Positions 1 to 5,594 of a stretch of DNA of 5,662 nucleotides are shown piece by piece; the stretch's first letter is position 1, and every line of letters begins with the position of its first letter. This stretch comes from an uncultured Atopobium sp. (GTDB taxonomy: Bacteria > Actinomycetota > Coriobacteriia > Coriobacteriales > Atopobiaceae), in NCBI GenBank assembly GCA_916720015.1, contig CAKAPZ010000068.1, positions 1 to 5,662 of the forward strand, in the 5' to 3' direction. Below the pieces are notes generated by a model. That model worked only from the letters and a program-made list of their open reading frames with translations, ran no database searches and was not told where the DNA came from. A program made the position numbers and the translations under genes.

Positions 1-288
1 GGAAGACAAAGATCCGTCTCCTGTGAGAGTGCACTCAAATGAGGTCTCTCCCACCTCAAGCTGTTCACCAGCAAAGACGGCTTCAACAAAATTTTGAGCA
101 ACCGTTCCACTTACCAGCGTGTAGCTAATACCGCTCAGGTCAACAAGAGCGCAGTCTTTCAGAGCCTCCTCAAAGGGTTTCTCGCCATAGAAAGACTGGG
201 CTAAGTTAAAACCTTCAGTTGATGTTGAGAATTGTGCTCCAAGATACTCAAGCTCGGTATGAAGGATAGAGCGTTTCTGCTCAGACAT
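1..288 (-). CDS. GcvT-like (aminomethyltransferase/YgfZ fold) protein, N-terminal part only
   Basis: The first 96 codons of a gene that runs off the left edge. After a short N-terminal stretch, the residues around 15-35 (LEYLGAQFS, then SFYG) and 43-70 (LKDCALVDLSGISYTLVSG, then a helix and EQLEVGE) follow the start of the GcvT family. In typical members that region reads as LGA..., YG, 'GLFDVSHMG..V.G.DA..FL', then 'L..G...Y...L...G'. GcvT is the tetrahydrofolate-dependent aminomethyltransferase of the glycine cleavage system. The family also contains folate-binding relatives such as YgfZ and demethylases, and the visible part cannot separate these. The ATG at 288-286 overlaps the stop of the carboxypeptidase gene (TAATG), and a GGGAG lies 6 nt upstream. 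Translation is therefore probably coupled to that gene. No other glycine cleavage gene is visible here, so a stand-alone role is possible. The fold call is moderately sure; the exact function is open. Confidence 0.6.
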   Translation of the reverse strand, partial: MSEQKRSILHTELEYLGAQFSTSTEGFNLAQSFYGEKPFEEALKDCALVDLSGISYTLVSGTVAQNFVEAVFAGEQLEVGETSFECTLTGDGSLSS

Positions 289-1511
289 TAGTTTCTCCCA
301 AAGAGATACGGAGCAACCGAATACAGGTCAAAGAGGTTGTAGGCAGGAATAGTCCAAAGCGTAAGGTGTGCCTGCGTCATGGTGATGCCTACCTGCGCGG
401 AATCCTGAGACCAGTCAGTTGAAGAAATTAGCTGGTTATTGGCTACAGGATAGTTAGGTGAAAGCATGGACGTCTGGTAGGTAAAGTCTTTAGATCCAGG
501 CCAAGCCATATACGTGGTAGAAGTTGATGGCTTTACTATTGCAGAAAGCAATAAGTTGTCCTCGCTCGTGCGGATCTGAACAATTTGGTCAGCACGTTGA
601 ATACTCACGCGATTGTAATTGCGATAAGCCCAGTTCATCAGAATGGCTGTATCGTCAAAACGACCCTGTGTAGTCTCGCAACCAAGCACGCAGGTATACA
701 GCGTAATGTTTCCGCGCTTGGAAGCTCCTAAGAAGGCAGTACCAGAGTCCTCTGCACCTGTTTTAATGCCGAGAAGACCGCGGTAGGTGTCCATAAGGTC
801 ATCGGTTGAGTGGAACGTGCGCTGCTCCCCTCCTACCGTTGTAGTGTATGACCTGGTGTGCACTGCACTTGCGATGAGTGGATAGTGCTCGCGCGCATAG
901 CGACCCATCAGAGCAAGGTCTCGAGCTGTTGAATAGTGACCATCAGCATCGAGGCCATGTGGGTTCTGAAATTGCGTGTGAGTCATGCCAATTTCAGCGG
1001 CTTTTTTATTCATCTGATCAACAAAGGCCTGCTGAGAGCCAGATACGTTGATGGCAATGTTATAAGCCGCATCGTTTGCCGAATACACCAGCATCATCAT
1101 AATGAGCTGTCTGAGTGTAGGCGTGTCGTCCGAGGTCAAGCCCGCTACCTGTGAACCTTCTTCAAGATCTGGAACGGTGATTTTACAAGGCTCATCAAGA
1201 TTAACGCCAGAATCAAGCGCCACAATTGCAGTCATAACCTTGGTGATAGATGCCATAGGAAGCTCTTGATCTGGATTTTTGCTCCAGAGAACGTTTCCTT
1301 GAGCATCAGTAACAATGGCGGTAGTTGCCTCAGTAAGTTTTGGCTCATCTGTTACAGAAGACTTGTTAGAAGAGTTATTTTCTGCCAAAACCGTAGTTGC
1401 AGGAGCAAAAGGAGCAGCTAAAACAAAAACAAGCAGCAAGCTAACAAGAAAAGCCAGCATCTTATGAGAGAGCTGGCGCAAAGAAACATGGTTGTGCTTA
1501 AGGAAAGTCAT
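288..1511 (-). CDS. Secreted serine-type D-Ala-D-Ala carboxypeptidase (low-molecular-weight PBP, peptidase S11)
   Basis: Numbering is from the ATG at 1511 (407 aa). The enzyme removes the terminal D-Ala from peptidoglycan stem pentapeptides outside the membrane, limiting cross-linking. The three penicillin-binding motifs are all present in order: SITK with nucleophile Ser88 and Lys91, SAN at 144-146, and KTG at 250-252. Typical S11 surroundings are seen too (MASITKVMTA, NPHGLD, GLLGIKTG). A basic start and a hydrophobic stretch at about 18-38 end in VLA at 41-43, a likely signal peptidase I site. The roughly 110 residues after about 300 do not resemble the usual PBP5 C-terminal domain in any way I can recognise. 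No clear C-terminal transmembrane anchor is seen. An in-frame TTG at 1517 directly abuts the AGG of the Shine-Dalgarno, so the ATG six bases after it is the better start. The gene lies 12 nt after pgsA, in the same probable operon. It is a DacA/DacF-type enzyme; the precise paralogue is not assigned. Confidence 0.93.
   Translation of the reverse strand: MTFLKHNHVSLRQLSHKMLAFLVSLLLVFVLAAPFAPATTVLAENNSSNKSSVTDEPKLTEATTAIVTDAQGNVLWSKNPDQELPMASITKVMTAIVALDSGVNLDEPCKITVPDLEEGSQVAGLTSDDTPTLRQLIMMMLVYSANDAAYNIAINVSGSQQAFVDQMNKKAAEIGMTHTQFQNPHGLDADGHYSTARDLALMGRYAREHYPLIASAVHTRSYTTTVGGEQRTFHSTDDLMDTYRGLLGIKTGAEDSGTAFLGASKRGNITLYTCVLGCETTQGRFDDTAILMNWAYRNYNRVSIQRADQIVQIRTSEDNLLLSAIVKPSTSTTYMAWPGSKDFTYQTSMLSPNYPVANNQLISSTDWSQDSAQVGITMTQAHLTLWTIPAYNLFDLYSVAPYLFGRN
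295..299 (-). promoter_or_regulatory. Ribosome binding site of the GcvT-like gene, inside the carboxypeptidase 3' end
   Basis: GGGAG on the minus strand lies 6 nt before the ATG at 288. It sits within the last codons of the carboxypeptidase gene (Gly-Arg). Together with the TAATG stop/start overlap, this indicates re-initiation or coupled translation. Confidence 0.7.
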
Positions 1512-1517
1512 AAACAA

Positions 1518-1522
1518 CCTAA
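1518..1522 (-). promoter_or_regulatory. Ribosome binding site deciding the carboxypeptidase start
   Basis: TTAGG on the minus strand ends 6 nt before the ATG at 1511 but directly touches the upstream in-frame TTG at 1517. The spacing favours the ATG, so the protein probably lacks the first two residues of the longer frame. Confidence 0.5.
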
Positions 1523-1523
1523 C

Positions 1524-2255
1524 TTATGCTTGAGTGTTTTTACTATCTTTAACTATTTTAGCCGCTTCACCAGTATAAACAACTGCAGTAATTGCCGAGA
1601 AAACAATTCCTATGTACACAAAGAAGATACCTAGTGCGCTGCTCTCAGAGTTAAGACCTGGAAGCCAGCTGACGTTTACCAGACCAAGGCCAGATACAAC
1701 TGGAATGCCCAGAAGAAGCAGGCTAAAACCGGTCATCAAAAAAGCAGTTGCAGCTTTACCTACAAAGACAACATCAATAGGACGCCTGCGGAATTTGCGC
1801 ACAGCAAGAGCGCCAAGAGTAAGGTAAACATCTCGGCCAATAACAAACAGTGGAATCCAGAGAGGAAGCTCACCAATAATCAAAAGACCAAGAACGCCTG
1901 TGATAAGAAGGACTCGGTCCATGATAGGATCCATGATTTTGCCCAGCCAGCTTACGGTTTGTGTTCTACGAGCAATCTGGCCGTCAAGGAAGTCAGTAAC
2001 AGCTGCAGTTACATAACAGCCAAGTGCTACCCAACGATTTCCGCCTGTTGAGAAGAGCACAAGAAAGACAATCGTAAGAATCAATCTGCAAAAAGTAATG
2101 ACGTTTGCAACAGTAAAAATAGCGTTGGAAGGGTTGTTAGAACTACCAACTGGATCAGTAATAGTTCCTTCTGCCTGCGCCTTTGCTGCATCGGCGTCTG
2201 CTGCTTCTTTAATTTGGGATGCTACTTGATTAGCTAGCTGCTGCCTAGTTTGCAA
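1524..2255 (-). CDS. pgsA: CDP-alcohol phosphatidyltransferase, probably CDP-diacylglycerol-glycerol-3-phosphate 3-phosphatidyltransferase
   Basis: This integral membrane enzyme of phospholipid synthesis probably converts CDP-diacylglycerol plus glycerol 3-phosphate to phosphatidylglycerophosphate, the precursor of phosphatidylglycerol and cardiolipin. Numbered from the TTG at 2255 (243 aa), the family signature is complete: Asp88, Asp91, Gly92, Ala95 and Arg96, then, after eight residues, Gly105, Asp109 and Asp113. About six hydrophobic segments are visible, the first near 47-70 starting with the usual 'ANVITFCRL'. The N-terminal 40 or so residues are polar and Ala/Gln-rich, an extension beyond compact PgsA proteins such as the E. 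coli enzyme. An ATG at 2282 would add nine residues but has no Shine-Dalgarno, whereas GGGGAG lies 7 nt before the TTG. The motif is shared by phosphatidylserine, phosphatidylinositol and cardiolipin synthases of this superfamily. PgsA is the best guess from overall similarity and position upstream of a cell-wall gene. Confidence 0.87.
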   Translation of the reverse strand: MQTRQQLANQVASQIKEAADADAAKAQAEGTITDPVGSSNNPSNAIFTVANVITFCRLILTIVFLVLFSTGGNRWVALGCYVTAAVTDFLDGQIARRTQTVSWLGKIMDPIMDRVLLITGVLGLLIIGELPLWIPLFVIGRDVYLTLGALAVRKFRRRPIDVVFVGKAATAFLMTGFSLLLLGIPVVSGLGLVNVSWLPGLNSESSALGIFFVYIGIVFSAITAVVYTGEAAKIVKDSKNTQA

Positions 2256-2262
2256 CGTTTCA

Positions 2263-2268
2263 CTCCCC
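2263..2268 (-). promoter_or_regulatory. Strong Shine-Dalgarno that points to a TTG start for pgsA
   Basis: GGGGAG (within AAAAAGGGGAG) on the minus strand stands 7 nt before the TTG at 2255. It lies inside the reading frame if the ATG at 2282 is used instead. The ATG is preceded by GACGCATGTT, with no purine-rich site. Confidence 0.65.
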
Positions 2269-2293
2269 TTTTTGTAGAACATAACATGCGTCT

Positions 2294-2320
2294 ATTTTAA
2301 CGTAAGTTGCGCGATAGCAA
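2294..2320 (-). promoter_or_regulatory. Candidate promoter for the pgsA operon
   Basis: On the minus strand, TTGCTA (2320-2315) and TAAAAT (2299-2294, five of six match to TATAAT) are separated by 15 nt, shorter than the ideal 17. Transcription would begin near 2287, almost at the ATG at 2282. That again favours the downstream TTG as the pgsA start. The weak -35 and short spacer keep this tentative; read-through from the peptidase gene is also possible. Confidence 0.35.
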
Positions 2321-2321
2321 A

Positions 2322-3719
2322 TTATTGGCACATTTGTTTAACAAAGGACACAAGAACGCGGACGCCTTGAGCATACACGCGTTTCTCGATACGCTCATCA
2401 ATTCCATGAACGCCGTTTGCCTCATCTTCTGGAGTTGGCCTAAAAGGACAAATGCGCAGAATAGAATCGCAAATTCCCTCGTAGCGGACAGAATCGGTGC
2501 CACCACACACAAAGGATGGAACAAAGGTAACGCCTGGATGGTAGTGCTCCATAATGGCTTTGAGCTCTTGATAGCCAGCACCAGCTGGAGAATCAATTCT
2601 TCCCGCAGGAGTGGAATGTAAAGCCTCAACCTCAATGGAAGGGTCAACCTGGGCTACCACCTGTGTAATGTGTTCAACGGTTTTTTCAACACTTACCCCA
2701 GGGAGCAGCCTAATGTTGATAGTTGCGCTGACATTACCAGGCATAACGTTAGCCGCACTACTTGAACCCTCAAGCATGTTGAAAGCGTACGTGGTGGTTA
2801 CAAACGGATAAAGCTCTTTGATCTGAGCTGCAGCAAGAGCAATCTTTTCTGCATTGGTATCTACGTCATGTACCAACGAAGCAAAAGGCTCCTCGGTGAT
2901 TTCTGGTGCAAGAACCTTGAAGGTTTCTTTAACAATGTCATTAAGCTCAGGTTGAGGTTTAGACTCAGAAAGAGCGGCAAGTGCGCAGCTCAAATGCTCA
3001 AGCGAAGTTCCACCAAACGGATTAGATGAATGTCCGCCGTGACCAGCCGCAGTAAGCTTAACGTTCAAGAAGCCCTTTTGCGAGATGCAGATGTCGGCCA
3101 CGGTAGCCTCGGGCGCACCGTAGGCGCTGCCATCAAAAAACGTAGTGGTGCCCTCGTCCAAGAGGCAGGCGGCACGCATTTCTCGCGAGGCCATGACCTC
3201 CGCAAGCCTGGTGGCGCCGTGGCTCAAGACCTCCTCGTCCTCGCCAAATGCCAGGTAGATAGAGCGCCTTGGCGAGAAACCCTGTGAAAGCAGATACTCA
3301 AGTGCCTCAAGCTCGCCCATGAGCATGTCTTTGATATCAAGCGCGCCACGTCCCCAAATGTACGTGTCATCGACATCTCCACCAAAGGGATCGTGCGTCC
3401 ATGCGTCTTCTGTACCAGGAACAACAGGAACAATATCCTGGTGAGCAATAAGCATCAATGCGGGAAGCTCGTGGTTGGATCCTGAAATCTCAATGAGAAG
3501 CGAGTGACCAACCACTTCAACGTTAGAGGCCGCGGTCATAACATACGGAAAGCTATCAACAATGTGCTGTTGAAGGGCATCAAACTGGGACCAATCGGTT
3601 GTCTCCGCATCGGTATACACCGTCTTAAAAGACAGCGCCTTTGCAAGTCTCTCAGACATTGCCTCTATGTTGAGCTCCGGATATTCATCCTCGTGAGCAA
3701 AGTGGTCGTAAATATTCAT
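2322..3719 (-). CDS. M20 family metallopeptidase (carboxypeptidase S / PM20D1-type)
   Basis: A 465-aa zinc-dependent peptidase or amidohydrolase, probably cytoplasmic since no signal peptide is seen. The M20 dinuclear metal site is complete: His93 and Asp95 (AHQDIVPV), bridging Asp128 (GRGALDIKD), general base Glu162 and metal ligand Glu163 (GEDEEV), Asp188 (LLDEG) and the C-terminal His438 (VHGIDERI). The lid or dimerisation domain spans about 213-330 and contains GHGGHSS at 226-232. The spacing WTHDPFGG...YIWGRGALD and the ending RPTPEDEANGVHGIDE resemble the carboxypeptidase S and PM20D1 branch, whose members cleave C-terminal residues from peptides or hydrolyse N-acyl amino acids. The substrate here is unknown; recycling of small peptides is a reasonable inference. 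The ATG at 3719 has AGAGG 3 nt upstream, somewhat close. The central part (residues about 160-220) is encoded by unusually GC-rich DNA. Confidence 0.9.
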   Translation of the reverse strand: MNIYDHFAHEDEYPELNIEAMSERLAKALSFKTVYTDAETTDWSQFDALQQHIVDSFPYVMTAASNVEVVGHSLLIEISGSNHELPALMLIAHQDIVPVVPGTEDAWTHDPFGGDVDDTYIWGRGALDIKDMLMGELEALEYLLSQGFSPRRSIYLAFGEDEEVLSHGATRLAEVMASREMRAACLLDEGTTTFFDGSAYGAPEATVADICISQKGFLNVKLTAAGHGGHSSNPFGGTSLEHLSCALAALSESKPQPELNDIVKETFKVLAPEITEEPFASLVHDVDTNAEKIALAAAQIKELYPFVTTTYAFNMLEGSSSAANVMPGNVSATINIRLLPGVSVEKTVEHITQVVAQVDPSIEVEALHSTPAGRIDSPAGAGYQELKAIMEHYHPGVTFVPSFVCGGTDSVRYEGICDSILRICPFRPTPEDEANGVHGIDERIEKRVYAQGVRVLVSFVKQMCQ

Positions 3720-3748
3720 GGACCTCTACTAATCTCGTAGTTTTAAGT

Positions 3749-3767
3749 TAATAACGTAATAATAACG
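3749..3767. repeat. Direct repeat of TAATAACG, 11 bp apart, in a divergent promoter region
   Basis: TAATAACG occurs at 3749-3756 and again at 3760-3767, separated by TAA, giving an 11-bp period, about one helical turn. It lies upstream of the peptidase start on one strand and of the extended -10 element on the other. It could be a tandem regulator site, but the AT-rich, low-complexity sequence makes chance possible. Confidence 0.3.
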
Positions 3768-3796
3768 GCAATTTTTATGCGTTTCTCTACTCTTGC

Positions 3797-3805
3797 TGGT
3801 AGAAT
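3797..3805 (+). promoter_or_regulatory. Extended -10 promoter of the HAD hydrolase gene
   Basis: TGG TAGAAT fits the extended -10 form TGn-TATAAT with five of six matches in the hexamer. No good -35 is seen at the right distance, which is usual for extended -10 promoters. Transcription would begin near 3812, giving a leader of about 35 nt before the ATG at 3847. A promoter here also argues against the longer reading frame that begins with a TTG at 3793. Confidence 0.5.
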
Positions 3806-3836
3806 TAACAAAACACTCATTTAGCACACGTATCTT

Positions 3837-3841
3837 GGGAG
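3837..3841 (+). promoter_or_regulatory. Ribosome binding site deciding the HAD hydrolase start
   Basis: GGGAG is 5 nt before the ATG at 3847. It supports this start over the in-frame TTG 54 bases upstream. Confidence 0.65.
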
Positions 3842-3846
3842 CCCTG

Positions 3847-4737
3847 ATGATTAAGCTTGTTCTTTCCGATATGGACCAAACGTTAAAACCCGCTGACACT
3901 CCAGCTATTTCAGAAAGAACTCATAAGGCAATTAATAATCTTAAAGCCGCAGGTATTGCGTTTGGACTTTCTACCGGAAGACCTGTATATGATGCACTTT
4001 CTTATCTAAAGTCTGACGTTTCCCTGACAGACACTGGCGTGTTTTCAAGCGGAAAGATTCTCTACTTCAACGGGAAGCTTATTTTCACAAAACAATTTAC
4101 GTACGAGATGATGGAGAAGATCTACGAGGTCATTTCTCCAATGCAGGATTGCCTGCTTACCTATTACGCAGAAGGTCCGCTTGAGCAGCCTCTTGACACG
4201 TCATTTACCTCTTGTTGGAAAATAGTTGATACCTCTCAAGAGGTGGTAGATCATCTTGCGGCCTCATTTAATACTTTTGTGCCAGGGCTTGGACCACAGT
4301 CCGTTCCAAGAGATGTTCCTATGTATGCGGGTGGTCTTCTCTTACCCCAAGATGAAAAGCGCGCGCAAGAAATCTATGAGGCTGTTACCAGCGCAGTTCC
4401 AGAGGTTGAGTTGGTTTCTCCCTATATTGGTTGGTTTGACATCAATTATCGTGGTTGGAATAAGGCACAGGGATTCGAGAAGCTCATTGAGACTATAGGT
4501 CTTAAGCCAGAAGAAGTTATTGTGTGCGGCGATTCCGAAAACGATCTTGATCTTCTTAAGATTGCTCATCACTCATGCTGCATGGTAAACGGCACTGACG
4601 AGGCTAAGGCTGTCTCGAAGTATCTGCTGCCTAGCGTGTATGAGGAAGGCGTAGCTCAGCTCTTAGAGGCGCTTACAGAGGCTCAGGGAGACTTTGATTC
4701 TGAGGTTGTCCAGGCTGTCCTGAAGAGAATTCTATAA
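3847..4737 (+). CDS. Cof-type HAD-superfamily hydrolase (probable phosphatase)
   Basis: A 296-aa haloacid dehalogenase-superfamily protein of the Cof/type IIB class, cytoplasmic Mg-dependent phosphatases that typically act on sugar phosphates, nucleotides or flavin phosphates. All four HAD motifs are visible: motif I DMD with nucleophile Asp8 and acid/base Asp10; motif II LSTGR with Ser42; motif III Lys206 in GWNKAQGFEKL; and motif IV CGDSENDLDLL with Asp229 and Asp233. The cap lies between motifs II and III, about 80-200, as in type II members. Motif I reads DMDQT where DxDGT is usual, so the glycine after the second Asp is Gln. The ATG at 3847 is chosen because GGGAG lies 5 nt upstream and the motif begins six residues in. 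A longer frame from TTG at 3793 would overlap the promoter. The gene is divergent from the peptidase and probably monocistronic. The substrate cannot be told. Confidence 0.9.
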   Translation: MIKLVLSDMDQTLKPADTPAISERTHKAINNLKAAGIAFGLSTGRPVYDALSYLKSDVSLTDTGVFSSGKILYFNGKLIFTKQFTYEMMEKIYEVISPMQDCLLTYYAEGPLEQPLDTSFTSCWKIVDTSQEVVDHLAASFNTFVPGLGPQSVPRDVPMYAGGLLLPQDEKRAQEIYEAVTSAVPEVELVSPYIGWFDINYRGWNKAQGFEKLIETIGLKPEEVIVCGDSENDLDLLKIAHHSCCMVNGTDEAKAVSKYLLPSVYEEGVAQLLEALTEAQGDFDSEVVQAVLKRIL

Positions 4738-4739
4738 AA

Positions 4740-5504
4740 TTAGAGCTTGATGCAGAGCGTGGCAATATAGTCATTCCCATACTGTGATAATCGATTCCTT
4801 TTATCACATGACTCATAAAAATCAATCATAGCAAGGCCATTTTTAAGTTGTCCTCTAATCTGAGCTTCTAAGGTATGGCTAAATTCATATCCATATGCTG
4901 GATCTATGGTTATTTTGCCTTCTTTTTCAAGCTTTCTTGAATTAAAGGGAATTGAAAACTTTAAAAGTAATTCCTCATCGGGCTGGTCCCATACAACGTC
5001 AGCGTCATACATGTACGTCCAAGGGTTCATGAAGCCGACCATTAACAGGCCGCCCTTTTTTAATACGCGAGCGGCTTCTTTATACATGTTTTCTAAGTCT
5101 TCAATGTATACATTCGAAACTGGATTAAAAATAATATCGAAAGTTTCGTCTTTGAATGGAAAAGGCTTTGTCATATCGGCTTGAACGGTATTGATCATTA
5201 AGCCTTCTCTTTTAGCAACCATCTCGTCTTTTTGTAATTGTGATGAAGAAAAATCCATTATGGTCACGTCATAGCCTTTAGCAGCAAAAACGGGACCCTG
5301 TTGTCCGCCACCGCAAGCTAAGCCTAATATCTTTTTTCCGTTGGCCTTTTCAAACCATTCTGTTGGAACTTTTTTCCCGACCGTTAATGCAACAGAAATT
5401 GGATTGTTTCTAGCTTCTTCTAAGCCTTCATGCGTTAATGGTTCGGTATAGTCATTTCTTACCTTATTCCATCTATCTTGATTTAATTTTAAGTAGTCAT
5501 TCAT
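4740..5504 (-). CDS. Class I SAM-dependent methyltransferase, substrate unknown
   Basis: A 254-aa protein with the Rossmann-type methyltransferase core. The glycine-rich SAM loop is ILGLACGGGQQGP at about 59-71. The acidic residue ending strand 2 is Asp84 (TIMDFS), and Asp110 (QADMTKPFPF) is the likely adenine-contact region. Strand 4 reads FDIIFNPVSNVYIED at 122-136, followed by the usual ARVLKKGGLLMVGF at 145-158. It resembles the broad Methyltransf_11/25 group of small-molecule enzymes, and nothing seen fixes the acceptor. The C-terminal part (160-254) is aromatic-rich and may form the substrate cap. The start is well supported: GAGGAG lies 8 nt before the ATG. By hand count the gene is about 38% GC, well below its neighbours, with many AAA and TTT-type codons. 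This suggests acquisition from a low-GC donor such as a Firmicute. It converges on the HAD gene with 2 nt between stops. Confidence 0.88.
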   Translation of the reverse strand: MNDYLKLNQDRWNKVRNDYTEPLTHEGLEEARNNPISVALTVGKKVPTEWFEKANGKKILGLACGGGQQGPVFAAKGYDVTIMDFSSSQLQKDEMVAKREGLMINTVQADMTKPFPFKDETFDIIFNPVSNVYIEDLENMYKEAARVLKKGGLLMVGFMNPWTYMYDADVVWDQPDEELLLKFSIPFNSRKLEKEGKITIDPAYGYEFSHTLEAQIRGQLKNGLAMIDFYESCDKRNRLSQYGNDYIATLCIKL

Positions 5505-5512
5505 CTTATAAT

Positions 5513-5518
5513 CTCCTC
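5513..5518 (-). promoter_or_regulatory. Ribosome binding site of the methyltransferase gene
   Basis: GAGGAG on the minus strand, 8 nt before the ATG at 5504, is the closest to consensus of all the sites in the window. It is purine-richer than the GGGAG form used by the other genes. Confidence 0.7.
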
Positions 5519-5578
5519 AAAATAGTGTTGTATTTTGATGTAAGTCGCATGTAGAACCATTACATTTTTCTTGTCGCT

Positions 5579-5594
5579 ACAAATTATAATTTGT
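5579..5594 (-). promoter_or_regulatory. Perfect 16-bp palindrome overlapping a TATAAT -10, candidate operator/promoter of the methyltransferase
   Basis: ACAAATTATAATTTGT is identical to its reverse complement. It contains a consensus -10 TATAAT on the minus strand (5588-5583), and by symmetry also on the plus strand. No convincing -35 is seen; the nearest is GGCACA, 18 nt upstream. Transcription from the minus-strand hexamer would begin near 5576, leaving a leader of about 70 nt. A dimeric repressor bound here would block RNA polymerase. No regulator gene is in the window. Confidence 0.45.

Noticed and set aside
2307..2320. Inverted repeat TTGC-GCGATA-GCAA just after the peptidase stop, as a possible terminator
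   Set aside because: The arms are only four bases and no T tract follows on either strand, so it is not a credible intrinsic terminator.
2297..2647. 116-codon minus-strand frame and a 104-codon plus-strand frame (2307-2621) over the end of the peptidase gene
   Set aside because: Both overlap the well-supported C-terminal coding sequence of the M20 enzyme, which carries His438. Neither resembles a known protein.
3030..3287. Open frame of 85 codons on the plus strand opposite the peptidase gene
   Set aside because: It lies in the GC-rich part of a clear M20 gene, where stops are rare on the opposite strand. It has no recognisable motif.
3793..3846. Extended N-terminus for the HAD hydrolase from a TTG at 3793
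   Set aside because: It would overlap the extended -10 element, has no ribosome binding site, and adds 18 residues before a motif normally close to the N-terminus. The ATG at 3847 has GGGAG in front.
4906..5184. 92-codon plus-strand frame inside the methyltransferase gene
   Set aside because: Shadow of the opposite strand; the methyltransferase motifs show which frame is real.
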